From assembly GCA_023418995.1 (NCBI GenBank), contig JAEZYP010000046.1, positions 1 to 59,835 on the forward strand: DNA of 59,835 bases, in the 5' to 3' direction. The notes beneath the pieces are model-generated. The model was given only the letters and a program-made list of their open reading frames with translations, had not been told where the DNA came from and did no database searches. Positions within the stretch are counted from its first letter, which is position 1, and every line of letters starts with the position of its first letter. Position numbers and translations under genes: made by a program. Source of the DNA: Bacillota bacterium. Its GTDB lineage: Bacteria > Bacillota > Clostridia > Oscillospirales > Acutalibacteraceae. Of the stretch, positions 17,085 through 25,942 are shown one piece after another.

Positions 17085-18779
17085 TTATTTTGTTTCTTTT
17101 ACATAGTCTACATGCAGAAGCTCGTGGACTTTGCCTTTTAACAGGTTGGCGTATAATGAGTCGATCACCGGATTTTCCTCTGAACGCTTTATGCTGCACA
17201 TCTTATCCGCGGCATAAAGTCCCGAGCTGCGCAGCTTTTTGTTCTGCGGGCTGGTAATCGGCTGTCCGGCTCCGCATACGCAGCCGCCGGGACATGCCAT
17301 AACCTCCACAAAATCATATTGCGCTTCGCCGCTTTGAATCTTCCTGATGAGATCCTCGGCATTTTTGAGCCCACTGACCATCGCAATTTTAAGCGTACGG
17401 TCGCCGTACGGCACGGTCGCCTGCTTGGTTCCCTGCATTCCTCGAACCCCGTTAAAGGCAATGGAACGCAGCTCCGACGCGGATTTATCTTCGGAAAGAC
17501 GGCGAATTACCGCTTCGGTCACTCCGCCTGTTACACCGAAAATCACGCCCGCACCGCTGCGGTTGCTGAACGGCATATCGATTGCCTCAGATTCCAGCTC
17601 GGAGAAAATGATGCCGGACTCCTTGATCATCTGAATGAGCTCCTGCGTGGTGATAACGTAATCCACATAAGGAACGCCGTCCTTTTTGAATTCATCTCTG
17701 GCAGCTTCAAACTTCTTTGCCGTACACGGCATGACCGCAACGACAACAACCTTCCGGTCTTCGTCCCTAAACTGTTCCTTTAATACAGAACCGAACATTT
17801 CCATTGGAGAACGGCAGGTTGAAATATTCGGGAGCAACTCGGGGTGCATTTTCTCTGCGTACTGAATCCAGGCAGGGCAGCAGGAGGTAAAGAGCGGGAG
17901 TTTTTCTCCGGCTGTCAGCCGCTCCACAAACTCGTTGGCCTCTTCCATTACGGTTAGGTCTGCACCGGTAGCAGTGTCAAATACTTCATCCACACCGATA
18001 CGCTTCAGCGCGGCAACAATTTTACCCATCAGGTCCTCGCCGGCCTTCTGGCCCATTTTTCCGCCGATTCCGACGCGAACGGCGGGAGCAATCTGCACCA
18101 CCACCTTGGTGTTTTTATCGCTGATTGCTTTCCAGACCTGATTGGTCTCCTTTTTCACAACAATTGCGCCAGTGGGGCAAACTGCCGCGCACTGACCGCA
18201 GCCCACGCAGGTGGAATCGGCGATCGGAATATGGAACGCCGTACTAACCTTCATCTTTGCCCCTCTGGACATAAAGTCAATAGCGCCTACATTCTGAACC
18301 TCGTTGCAGACGCGCACACAGTCGCCGCAGAGAATGCATTTGTTGGGGTAGCGTACAATTGCAGCGGAGGAGTTATCCGTGTCGGAGTCGTCTCCGGCAG
18401 TGTTGGTGAAGCGTACTCTGGTAATGCCGAAGCGCTCCGCCAGCTCCTGCAGGCGGCATTCTCCGTTTTTCTCACAGGTGGTACAGTCGCGGCAATGATC
18501 AGAAAGCAGAAGCTCCAGTACCATTTTGCGGTATTTACGCAGCTTTGGGGTATTGGTGTAGATTTCCATCCCGGCTTTCGGCGGAGTGGAGCAGGCGGCT
18601 TCCATACCGCCCCATTTGTTTTCCACCATACACATGCGGCAGGCTCCGTAAACCGAAAGCTCAGAATAATAGCAGAAGGTTGGCAGGTCAATTCCAGCTT
18701 TGCGAATCAGGCTGAGAAGATTTTTCTCGCCTTCGATTTCTACCGGAATATTGTCGATCATCATAAATTTTCCGCTCAT
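17085..18779 (-). CDS. hydA: [FeFe]-hydrogenase catalytic subunit
   Basis: A 564-residue hydrogenase that makes or uses H2 in the cytosol. In order: a [2Fe-2S] domain (Cys near 36, 47, 50, 63), the His-Cys3 cluster H-C-R-D-C-T-T-C, two ferredoxin-type [4Fe-4S] motifs (C-I-L-C-G-D-C-V-R-V-C and C-V-G-C-G-Q-C-A-A-V-C), then H-cluster signatures T-S-C-C-P-A-W, M-P-C-T-A-K-K and the C-P-G-G-C loop. With NuoF- and NuoE-like partners it fits the trimeric NAD-linked, probably electron-bifurcating group. It starts 3 bases after the NuoF-like stop. The maturases HydEFG are not in the window. Confidence 0.96.
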   Translation of the reverse strand: MSGKFMMIDNIPVEIEGEKNLLSLIRKAGIDLPTFCYYSELSVYGACRMCMVENKWGGMEAACSTPPKAGMEIYTNTPKLRKYRKMVLELLLSDHCRDCTTCEKNGECRLQELAERFGITRVRFTNTAGDDSDTDNSSAAIVRYPNKCILCGDCVRVCNEVQNVGAIDFMSRGAKMKVSTAFHIPIADSTCVGCGQCAAVCPTGAIVVKKETNQVWKAISDKNTKVVVQIAPAVRVGIGGKMGQKAGEDLMGKIVAALKRIGVDEVFDTATGADLTVMEEANEFVERLTAGEKLPLFTSCCPAWIQYAEKMHPELLPNISTCRSPMEMFGSVLKEQFRDEDRKVVVVAVMPCTAKKFEAARDEFKKDGVPYVDYVITTQELIQMIKESGIIFSELESEAIDMPFSNRSGAGVIFGVTGGVTEAVIRRLSEDKSASELRSIAFNGVRGMQGTKQATVPYGDRTLKIAMVSGLKNAEDLIRKIQSGEAQYDFVEVMACPGGCVCGAGQPITSPQNKKLRSSGLYAADKMCSIKRSEENPVIDSLYANLLKGKVHELLHVDYVKETK

Positions 18780-18782
18780 TGG

Positions 18783-20654
18783 TTAGTCCTCCTTTACCGC
18801 ATGGAATGAACAGGCATCCACACATGCGCCGCACTTAATACATTTCTGGCTGTCAATCACATAGGGTGATTTGATCTGGCCGGAAATTGCCCCGACCGGG
18901 CAGCTGCGCGCGCATTTTGAGCATCCCTTGCACAGGGACGCGTCTATATAGATCTTTCTCAGCTTTTTACAGTTTTTTGTCGGGCAGCATTTATCGTTGA
19001 TATGAGCCTCGTATTCATCACGGAAGTACTTTATCGTGCTCAGTACCGGAGACGCGGCAGTTTTGCCGAGACCGCAAAGGGCAGTTGCGGATATGGTTTC
19101 CGCCAGTTCCTCCAGCAAATCGATGTCCTCCGGCTCACCCTGCCCGGCAACGATACGCTCTAAAATTTCAAGCATACGCTTGGTGCCCTCGCGGCAAGGT
19201 ACGCATTTTCCGCAGGATTCATTCTGGGTAAAGCTCATGAAGAAGCGGGCAACCTCAACCATACAGGTATGGTTGTCCATAACCACAAGACCGCCTGAGC
19301 CGATCATTGCGCCAACCTTCTTCAGGTTATCGAAATCAAGCGGCAGGTCAAGATGCTCCTTGGTCAGGCATCCGCCGGAGGGGCCGCCGATCTGAACGGC
19401 TTTAAACTCCGCTCCATCGCGCATTCCGCCGCCGATGTCATAAATGACCTCGCGCAGGGTAGTTCCCATGGCGACTTCGATCAAACCGGTATTCGTAATA
19501 TTGCCGGTCAGCGCAAACGCCTTGGTGCCCGGGCTGTTTTCAGGACCGATACCGCGATACCACTGACCGCCGTTCAGAATGATCTGCGCCACGTTGGCAA
19601 AGGTCTCCACATTGTTCAGAACGGTCGGTCTGCCGTAAAGCCCCTGCTCCACGGTTCTGGGCGGCTTAACACGCGGCATTCCGCGCTTGCCTTCGATAGA
19701 AGCGGTCAGCGCACTGCCCTCTCCGCAGACGAACGCGCCCGCGCCGCGGCAGACTTTTATATCAAAGCTCAGGTCGGTACCTAAAATGTGGTCGCCGAGA
19801 AGACCAAGCTCCTTCGCCTGCTCAATGGCGATGCCGAGACGGGTAACCGCAAGCGGGTATTCTGCACGGACGTAAATATAGCCTTCGTCCGCTCCGCAGG
19901 CATATGCGGCAAGAATCATACCCTCGAGCATTTTATGCGGGTCACTTTCCATTACGCTGCGATCCATAAACGCGCCGGGATCGCCCTCGTCTCCGTTGCA
20001 GACGACACATTTTTTCTCCGCCTTCTGGCGTCTTACCTGTGACCATTTGCGGGCTGCCGGGAATCCTCCGCCGCCGCGTCCCCTCAGGTTCGAAATTTCA
20101 ACTTCGTGCAGCACATCCTCCGGTGTCATTTCAAACAGTGCTTTTTCAAGCGCGGAGTATCCGCCCATCGCGATGTACTCGCCAATGGAGGTTGCATCCA
20201 GACGACCGCAGTTTTCAAGAACCACACGCTTTTGCAGCTTGTAAAACGGAATAGACCTTTGGTGCTTGTGCGTTTTGCCCCCCTTGTGGTAAGCAAGTCG
20301 CTCCACACACTGCCCATTCATACTGGCTTCCAAAATTTCTTCGCAGTCTTCCGGCTTAACTTTTACATAAAGGTAACCCTTCGGCTCAACCCGCACCAGA
20401 GGGCCCATTTCGCAGAAGCCATGGCAGCCGCTCTTTTTTACGCCGACCGGTTCGCCTTCCGGCTCATGCTCCAGGTCGACAACGCAGTTAATTCCTTTTT
20501 CCTCTACAAGCTTTAAGAATTTGTCATATAGCTTTAAAGACCCGCCGGCGACACACGCGGTACCGGCACAAATCAAAATTTTCACTTTCTGGCGGTCTAA
20601 CCGGGAGGCGTAAACCTTGCGAATCTTTATTAATTCTTCTCTGCTTTTAAGCAT
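18783..20654 (-). CDS. hydB: NuoF-like NADH-binding hydrogenase subunit (HydB)
   Basis: A 623-residue flavoprotein subunit that passes electrons between NAD(H) and the hydrogenase. It has an N-terminal thioredoxin-like ferredoxin domain (C-A-G-T-A-C near residue 31), the NuoF core with N-L-R-G-R-G-G-G-G-F-P-A-A-R-K-W for NADH/FMN binding, the cluster motif E-S-C-G-K-C-V-P-C-R-E-G, and a C-terminal pair of [4Fe-4S] motifs (C-K-G-C-S-K-C and C-I-K-C-G-A-C). This fused layout is typical of HydB in trimeric [FeFe] hydrogenases. Its start overlaps the NuoE-like stop by 8 bases. Confidence 0.95.
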   Translation of the reverse strand: MLKSREELIKIRKVYASRLDRQKVKILICAGTACVAGGSLKLYDKFLKLVEEKGINCVVDLEHEPEGEPVGVKKSGCHGFCEMGPLVRVEPKGYLYVKVKPEDCEEILEASMNGQCVERLAYHKGGKTHKHQRSIPFYKLQKRVVLENCGRLDATSIGEYIAMGGYSALEKALFEMTPEDVLHEVEISNLRGRGGGGFPAARKWSQVRRQKAEKKCVVCNGDEGDPGAFMDRSVMESDPHKMLEGMILAAYACGADEGYIYVRAEYPLAVTRLGIAIEQAKELGLLGDHILGTDLSFDIKVCRGAGAFVCGEGSALTASIEGKRGMPRVKPPRTVEQGLYGRPTVLNNVETFANVAQIILNGGQWYRGIGPENSPGTKAFALTGNITNTGLIEVAMGTTLREVIYDIGGGMRDGAEFKAVQIGGPSGGCLTKEHLDLPLDFDNLKKVGAMIGSGGLVVMDNHTCMVEVARFFMSFTQNESCGKCVPCREGTKRMLEILERIVAGQGEPEDIDLLEELAETISATALCGLGKTAASPVLSTIKYFRDEYEAHINDKCCPTKNCKKLRKIYIDASLCKGCSKCARSCPVGAISGQIKSPYVIDSQKCIKCGACVDACSFHAVKED

Positions 20655-21126
20655 TTACGTCGCCCTCCTTCAATTCCTTGAGTAATTGAGACACTTTTTC
20701 CGGAGTCATCATTCCCATAACTTCATCATTTACGGTCAATGTAGGTGCCAGACCGCAGGCTCCCAAGCAAGACACCGTTTCCACGGTAAACAGCATGTCG
20801 TCCGTTGTCTTTCTGGCAGCGGATAGATTCAGCTCCTTATAAAGCTGGTCTAAAAGTGCAGTGGATTTTCGTACATGGCAGGCTGTGCCGTCACATACTT
20901 TAATCACATATTTGCCTTTCGGTTCCAAAGAAAAATTCTCGTAAAAGGTTGCGATACTGAATATCTGGGCTTCGCTGATTCCCAGTTTTTTCGAGAAATA
21001 CGGGAAAATTTCAGGGGGAAGGTAACGGTAAACTTCTTGCGTATCCTGCAAGATTGCAATAATACTGCCGGCGGCGTACTCATGCCTTGCAAGAATTTCA
21101 TCCAGCTTGCTGAAATCACATGCCAT
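20647..21126 (-). CDS. hydC: NuoE-like [2Fe-2S] hydrogenase subunit (HydC)
   Basis: A 159-residue thioredoxin-like ferredoxin of the NuoE family, first gene of the hydrogenase operon. The four cluster cysteines are seen in C-D-G-T-A-C (near 86-91) and C-L-G-A-C-G (near 126-131), with the family A-T-F-Y-E-N-F in between. The start was set at ATG 21126, which has AGGAG eight bases upstream; an upstream in-frame TTG overlaps that site. It relays electrons to or from the NuoF-like subunit. Confidence 0.94.
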   Translation of the reverse strand: MACDFSKLDEILARHEYAAGSIIAILQDTQEVYRYLPPEIFPYFSKKLGISEAQIFSIATFYENFSLEPKGKYVIKVCDGTACHVRKSTALLDQLYKELNLSAARKTTDDMLFTVETVSCLGACGLAPTLTVNDEVMGMMTPEKVSQLLKELKEGDVNA

Positions 21127-21230
21127 TGATGTTGCTCCTTTCAAAATTAGGAGGCTTCAAGATCAACTCTCGAAACCTTCCGGACCATCTTACTTTCCTA
21201 AAGAAAGATTCATATATTCACAGCGTAATA

Positions 21231-21259
21231 AAAATAACACATTGTTAATATTTTGTCAA
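21231..21259 (-). promoter_or_regulatory. Hydrogenase operon promoter with overlapping Rex-like site
   Basis: On the minus strand TTGACA (21254-21259) is followed after 17 bases by TATTTT (21231-21236). The -35 box lies inside an 18-base dyad, TTGACAA-AATA-TTAACAA (21242-21259), which matches the Rex consensus TTGTTAA-N4-TTAACAA at 12 of 14 arm positions with one half perfect. Rex senses NADH/NAD+, so this would tie hydrogenase expression to redox state. Confidence 0.65.
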
Positions 21260-21290
21260 TAAGAATTAAGAATTAAATGATACAACTCAC

Positions 21291-21331
21291 AAAAAAAACG
21301 AAGGAAATTTATAGTAAACTTCCCCGTTTTT
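21291..21331 (-). terminator. Terminator after Crp/Fnr gene
   Basis: An imperfect hairpin (CGGGGAAGTTTA pairing with TAAATTTCCTTCG, one bulge) precedes eight T on the minus strand. Confidence 0.65.
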
Positions 21332-21412
21332 TAAGCAAAATATTTTGTTTTTATACTTTTTTCGACTATTCTCCGCTTTTTGGTGGTTCCGCTTTTGTAG
21401 CCGATTGCTTTG

Positions 21413-22090
21413 TTATGTAAGCTTTGCCAGCTTGTTTCGGTTGGTAATGGTGATAACGCCACGTGAAAGCTTCACGGTTCCCTCATCCTGAAAATATTTA
21501 AGCATCCGTGTCACAACCTCGCGCGCAGAACCCATATGATTCGCAATTTCCTCATGGGTGATCGCCAGCTCATCCGAACTTTCGATGTTGGATTCCTCCA
21601 GCAGAAAAGAGGCAAGCCGTTTGCCGAAGCTGGTGAACAGCACCTGCTCCATGACCCACATAACGTCTGAAAACCGGGATGCCATCAGCTGGTTGGTAAA
21701 ATCCGATACAGCAATAGCACCCTGATTCAGCTGATTGTAAATTTCTGTGGGAATCAACAGCAATTCGGTATCCTGCTCTGCTTTGACATAAATTTGAAAA
21801 TTAATATTCTTCATGATACAGGAAGCGGAAAAAATACAGATATCCTGGTCAAATAAACGGTATAGCGTAATTTCCTTTCCGCTCTCTGAGATAATATAGA
21901 TGCGGAGCTGACCGTGCTTCACCAAATAAAGACCGGAGCACTGAACGGAGGAGTTTTGGATGCTCTCGCCGCGCCGATAAAAACGGGTCAAAATCGCGTC
22001 GCTCAGCGTTTGCTTTTGCGGTTCCTCCAGCTTCTTCCAGAAAGGAAGCGCTTGCTTTAGAAATAACAGGTTTTCTGCCGATATCGCCAT
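21413..22090 (-). CDS. Crp/Fnr family transcriptional regulator
   Basis: A 225-residue regulator with an N-terminal cyclic-nucleotide-binding-like beta-roll (about 15-120), a dimer helix, and a C-terminal winged helix with I-T-H-E-E-I-A-N-H-M-G-S-A-R-E-V-V-T-R-M (near 177-196). The Fnr-type N-terminal Cys cluster is absent, so direct Fe-S oxygen sensing is unlikely. GGAGGGG precedes the ATG. It lies upstream of the hydrogenase operon on the same strand but is separated by its own terminator. The effector is unknown. Confidence 0.9.
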   Translation of the reverse strand: MAISAENLLFLKQALPFWKKLEEPQKQTLSDAILTRFYRRGESIQNSSVQCSGLYLVKHGQLRIYIISESGKEITLYRLFDQDICIFSASCIMKNINFQIYVKAEQDTELLLIPTEIYNQLNQGAIAVSDFTNQLMASRFSDVMWVMEQVLFTSFGKRLASFLLEESNIESSDELAITHEEIANHMGSAREVVTRMLKYFQDEGTVKLSRGVITITNRNKLAKLT

Positions 22091-22422
22091 AAAATCCCCT
22101 CCTTAGCCGTCAATTGTATTGGATGCGGGCGCCTCGTTCAGTAAAAATGCGATTTTTCCACGGTAGCTGCCGGTGCAGGAATCTGTTTGCAGGCGGGAAA
22201 AAACCGAAAAATCCTCGCTGAAATGTATCGGCACAGCCAGAGTTGTATCCGCCAAACAGCCTCCAGAATATCAGGTTGTGATTTCTATAAAATAAGTTAT
22301 AATGGTAGTAACGGTTTCAAATATTCCGTCTATTCTTATATTTTATACTTCCTCTTCGGGAAGTACAATAGCAATACGGCTATTCCTTAAAAAAAGACAT
22401 CAGAATCCGGAGGTTTAACAAT
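22091..22422. other. Intergenic region between Crp/Fnr gene and mscS
   Basis: This 332-base divergent gap carries a candidate mscS promoter on the plus strand, TTGTGA (22277-22282), 16 bases, TATAAT (22299-22304), and a small ATAGC/GGCTAT hairpin just before the mscS ribosome binding site. No coding frame or known RNA was recognised. Confidence 0.5.
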
Positions 22423-23229
22423 ATGAACAGTTTTCAAGTTTTCTGGTCCGACCTGATTCAATGGACGCAGTCCAAGCTGCCGCAGTTTCTTTTCGCGCTC
22501 CTGATTCTTGCAATCGGCTGGTGGGCCAGCAATCAGGCGGCAAGACTGATGTACCGAGCAATGAAGCGTTCCAGGGCGGATACCGGAATCATCACGTTCC
22601 TGTGTTCGCTGGCGCGCGGATTGTTTAAGATCATCATCTGCGTTACCGCTGCCGCCCAGCTGGGCATGAATGTAAATACCATCATCGCGGCGCTCGGAGC
22701 CGCCGGGCTGACCGTAGGGCTTGCCCTAAAGGACAGCATGTCCAATATCGCGAGCGGAGTCCAGATTATTTTTACCAAGCCGTTCCGCGTCGGAGATTAT
22801 CTGGCGACCGCTGATGTAGAGGGTACCGTTGAACGCATCGAAACGATGTTTACCACGCTGCGTACCGCGGATAACAAATGCGTGATTATTCCGAATTCCA
22901 AGCTTACGGTCAGCATCATCACAAATTATTCCGCAATGCAGACCCGCCGCCTTGATTTGAGCTATGCGGTTGGTTATCAGGAGGATATCATGGCGGTAAA
23001 GGATTTATTATTCGCTTTAATCGCAGAAAACCCGCTGATCCTCAAGGAACCGGAGCCGTCCGTTACAGTGGGGGAGCACCGGGAAACCGGGGTCGCAATT
23101 AACTTGCAGGTCTGGTGCAACACCGAAGATTACTGGAAGCTGTATTCTGACATGCAGGAAAAGGTAAGGCTTACCTTTGAAAAGGCGGGCATTGCAGCCC
23201 CAGCGCGCAGACTCGAGATAATTCAGTAA
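22423..23229 (+). CDS. mscS: Small-conductance mechanosensitive channel (MscS)
   Basis: A 268-residue channel that opens on membrane tension and protects from osmotic downshock. Three N-terminal hydrophobic helices (about 17-35, 60-80, 85-105) lead into the pore helix A-A-L-G-A-A-G-L-T-V-G-L-A-L and the hallmark linker S-M-S-N-I-A-S-G-V-Q-I, followed by the cytosolic beta and alpha-beta domains. The length is close to that of E. coli MscS (286). CGGAGG precedes the ATG. The regulator gene that follows after 58 bases is probably unrelated. Confidence 0.94.
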   Translation: MNSFQVFWSDLIQWTQSKLPQFLFALLILAIGWWASNQAARLMYRAMKRSRADTGIITFLCSLARGLFKIIICVTAAAQLGMNVNTIIAALGAAGLTVGLALKDSMSNIASGVQIIFTKPFRVGDYLATADVEGTVERIETMFTTLRTADNKCVIIPNSKLTVSIITNYSAMQTRRLDLSYAVGYQEDIMAVKDLLFALIAENPLILKEPEPSVTVGEHRETGVAINLQVWCNTEDYWKLYSDMQEKVRLTFEKAGIAAPARRLEIIQ

Positions 23230-23287
23230 ACCGAGGCTCGACCGCAGGACGTGAGCGGCGGCCGCAGAAAAAAGGGGGAATAATTCC

Positions 23288-24193
23288 ATGCAGATCGACC
23301 GGTTGTTTCATATTGTTTATCTCCTGCTGGAACAGAAAAGCGTTTCCGCAAAAGAGCTGGCGGAGCGGTTTGAGGTTTCGACCCGAACCATCTACCGGGA
23401 TATTGATACGCTGAGCGCTGCGGGGATTCCCGTTTATGCAAACCGCGGTTCTTCTGGCGGCTTTCAATTAATAGACGATTTTGTTCTGAATAAATCCCTG
23501 CTCACCGACGAAGAGCAGAATGAAATTCTCGCGAGCCTTCAAGGGCTGAACGCGATTCATACACCGGATGTTGAACCGGTTCTAACCAAGCTGGCGGCGG
23601 TATTCGGAAAAAAGAGCAGCAGCTGGATTGACGTGGATTTATCCAACTGGGGCGGCGGAATCGAGGAAAAGGATAAGTTTATTCTTTTAAAAGATGCTAT
23701 TCTGAATAAAAAAATCGTTTGTTTTGAGTACTTCGGCTCTAACGGAAAAAAGTCGATTCGGGAGGCGGAGCCGGTACAAATCTGGTTTAAAGGGCACGGC
23801 TGGTATCTTTACGCCTTTTGCAGAAACCGCCAGGACTGGCGGATCTTTAAAATTACAAGGATGAAAAAGCTCATTTCAACGCAGGAGACTTATCACCGTG
23901 AACCGCCGGAAATTTCCCCGGCGGAATCGGGACCGGTCTACCGGCCAAGAATGATTCATATGAAGCTCAAACTCGACGCTTCCCTTGCTTACCGTGTGTA
24001 CGATGAGTTTGAGGAAGAACGCATTCAGCAAATGGAGGACGGCAGCTTTATTGTGGAGCTGGATTTTCCGGAGGGCGGCTGGGTTTACGGGTTCGTCTTA
24101 TCGTTTGGCGCCGGCGCCCAGGTATTGGAGCCGGAGTTCCTTCGACGGGATATGATCACAAATCTGGAAAAGACTTTAAAGAATTATCAATAA
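23288..24193 (+). CDS. WYL-domain transcriptional regulator (YafY type)
   Basis: A 301-residue regulator. The N-terminal helix-turn-helix has S-A-K-E-L-A-E-R-F-E-V-S-T-R-T-I-Y-R-D-I-D-T-L (residues about 19-41). The WYL domain follows with W-Y-L-Y-A-F-C-R-N-R-Q-D-W-R-I-F-K near 175-191, and a C-terminal WCX-type extension. Such proteins bind small ligands or nucleic acid through the WYL fold. AAAGGGGG precedes the ATG. Two GyrI-like genes follow, with a palindrome between that may be its operator. Confidence 0.92.
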   Translation: MQIDRLFHIVYLLLEQKSVSAKELAERFEVSTRTIYRDIDTLSAAGIPVYANRGSSGGFQLIDDFVLNKSLLTDEEQNEILASLQGLNAIHTPDVEPVLTKLAAVFGKKSSSWIDVDLSNWGGGIEEKDKFILLKDAILNKKIVCFEYFGSNGKKSIREAEPVQIWFKGHGWYLYAFCRNRQDWRIFKITRMKKLISTQETYHREPPEISPAESGPVYRPRMIHMKLKLDASLAYRVYDEFEEERIQQMEDGSFIVELDFPEGGWVYGFVLSFGAGAQVLEPEFLRRDMITNLEKTLKNYQ

Positions 24194-24197
24194 TATA

Positions 24198-24231
24198 TGA
24201 CATACTGATGTCAAATATAGCATGGTATACT
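24198..24231 (+). promoter_or_regulatory. Palindromic operator candidate and -10 box before GyrI genes
   Basis: TGACAT-ACTG-ATGTCA (24198-24213) is a perfect 6-base dyad, placed over the expected -35 region of an extended -10 promoter (TG-N-TATACT, 24223-24231). Position and neighbours suggest a site for the WYL regulator. Confidence 0.5.
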
Positions 24232-24262
24232 CAGCCTATCAAATATGAAAGGGAGTATTACC

Positions 24263-24715
24263 ATGAATTATGAAATTGTTGACTTGGCTGAAAAAACCGT
24301 AGCAGGCCTGAAAATCAGGACGAGTAACAGCAGTCCGACCATGCCGCAGGAGATCGGTGCGGTTTGGCAGAAGTTTTACGAGCAAGGCTATTATGCTTCC
24401 ATCCCAAATAAGTGCAACGACAAATCCATCGGGCTTTATACCAATTACGCAAGCGATGTAAACGGAGAATATGATTTACTTGCCTGCTGCGAAACCAGCG
24501 CCGGGGATGATCTTCCGCAGGGTGTGGAAACAGCGGTCATTCCGGCTGGAAAATACGCCAAATTCATTGTATACGGTGATATGGAGAAGGTTGCCGAGGC
24601 GTGGGGCGAAATCTGGCAGACGAAGCTGGACCGAAAATACGGCTACGATTTTGAGGAATACCAGTGCGATGATATGACGAATATGGAAGTACATATCTAT
24701 ATTTCCTTAAACTAA
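24263..24715 (+). CDS. GyrI-like effector-binding domain protein
   Basis: A 150-residue protein with the bacterial regulator effector-binding (GyrI/SOUL-like) fold: an N-terminal strand Y-E-I-V-D-L-A-E-K-T-V-A-G-L, central S-I-G-L-Y-T-N-Y, and I-P-A-G-K-Y-A-K-F near residues 90-98, ending with D-M-E-V-H-I-Y-I-S-L. The start was set at ATG 24263, behind GGGAG; six extra codons are open upstream. There is no DNA-binding domain, so it likely binds or hydrolyses a small molecule. It pairs with the second GyrI-like gene downstream. Confidence 0.87.
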   Translation: MNYEIVDLAEKTVAGLKIRTSNSSPTMPQEIGAVWQKFYEQGYYASIPNKCNDKSIGLYTNYASDVNGEYDLLACCETSAGDDLPQGVETAVIPAGKYAKFIVYGDMEKVAEAWGEIWQTKLDRKYGYDFEEYQCDDMTNMEVHIYISLN

Positions 24716-24738
24716 CGCCACACGATAAGGAGTGGTTT

Positions 24739-25368
24739 GTGTTGGAAAAACTGGATTATAAAAAAGAATATAAGGATTTGTATTTGCCGAAAGGAGAACC
24801 CGCTTTTGTTCGCGTTCCGCCGATTAACTTTATTATGGCGGACGGAACAGGTGACCCCAACGGGGAAGAGTACGGGTATGTTGTAGGGCTTTTGTATGCT
24901 CTGACTTTTACGATAAAAATGAGCAAAATGGGGCCAAGCAAGCCGGAGGGCTACTTTGAATATGCGGTTCCGCCGCTGGAAGGCCTCTGGGATTGCGGCT
25001 CCGACGGTTTTCAATCGGAGCATCGGGAGCGGTGGACATGGACCTCGATGATTCGGCAGCCGGATTTCGTGACACCTGAGGTGTTTGAATGGGCACGGGC
25101 GAAGGCAAAAATCAAGAAGCCGGAATATGATTTCTCCACGGCAAGGCTTGAGGTATACGACGAAGGCGACTGCGTGCAGATTATGCATACAGGGCCATTC
25201 CGCACAGAGGCCGCATCCGTTGAAAAAATCGAGAAATATATCCGGGATAATAATCTGATCGATGACTGCGGGGAAAGGCGGCACCATGAAATCTACCTCG
25301 GAGACCCGCGCAAATGCGCGCCGGAGCGCATGAAAACCGTTCTGCGCCATCCGGTGAGGGCTAGATAA
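24739..25368 (+). CDS. GyrI-like domain protein (YdeI-type)
   Basis: A 209-residue protein of the stand-alone GyrI-like group, with M-A-D-G-T-G-D-P-N near residues 31-39, Y-G-V-V-like core, K-P-E-G-Y-F-E-Y-A-V-P-P-L-E-G-L-W and H-E-I-Y-L-G-D-P-R-K near the C-terminus. Some members hydrolyse reactive cyclopropanoid compounds; that cannot be claimed here. Translation starts at GTG 24739 (or TTG 24742) behind AAGGAG. It lies 23 bases after the smaller GyrI-like gene, and both probably answer to the WYL regulator. Confidence 0.87.
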   Translation: MLEKLDYKKEYKDLYLPKGEPAFVRVPPINFIMADGTGDPNGEEYGYVVGLLYALTFTIKMSKMGPSKPEGYFEYAVPPLEGLWDCGSDGFQSEHRERWTWTSMIRQPDFVTPEVFEWARAKAKIKKPEYDFSTARLEVYDEGDCVQIMHTGPFRTEAASVEKIEKYIRDNNLIDDCGERRHHEIYLGDPRKCAPERMKTVLRHPVRAR

Positions 25369-25437
25369 TTCACGGTTCGATATCCTTGACAGCAATTGCA
25401 ATTCTATTCAAATATATGAAAGAGGAGTCTCAGCATA

Positions 25438-25905
25438 ATGAGCAAGCGAATGAGAGTAACCGGGTACATTCTGAGCGTATCGATGCTGCTGCTGGCTTTT
25501 TGGGGGCTTTTTGTTTTTACGGTCTTTTTAAAGGCTTCCTTCCTTCAGTGGATCATGTATAACGTTTGCGCTCCTACGCAAATTACTTTCTTTATACTTT
25601 TACTTGTACTAAATAAAAAACAGAAGGGTTTGCAGTTCCTTCTTATCATGGTAGTGCCTTTAACGGTTTTTGGAACAATGGGACTTTGGATTTTTCCATG
25701 GAGCGGCCAAGGCGCGCTGATCACACAGCTGTCCCATATTTTGATGACCGTAACGGCGGCATGGATTATCTTTATCAACAGAAAATTGGTTTCGATAAGC
25801 CCAAAGGTAGTTTACTGGATTTATAGCGTCGCATTGTTAATTGCAGTTCAGAATTGGTACTGCAGGATAACGGCGGACGTATTAAAGCAGATGCTTAATG
25901 TGTAG
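25438..25905 (+). CDS. Small membrane protein, function unknown
   Basis: A 155-residue protein with about five hydrophobic helices (near residues 8-30, 38-58, 65-86, 94-112 and 122-139) and short polar loops. No known family was recognised. GAGGAG precedes the ATG, and a TTGACA box lies about 50 bases upstream, suggesting its own promoter. Base composition is like the neighbours, so it looks native. Confidence 0.75.
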   Translation: MSKRMRVTGYILSVSMLLLAFWGLFVFTVFLKASFLQWIMYNVCAPTQITFFILLLVLNKKQKGLQFLLIMVVPLTVFGTMGLWIFPWSGQGALITQLSHILMTVTAAWIIFINRKLVSISPKVVYWIYSVALLIAVQNWYCRITADVLKQMLNV

Positions 25906-25942
25906 AGAAATATGATTGTGAGTTACGTTAGGGGGAATCGCT

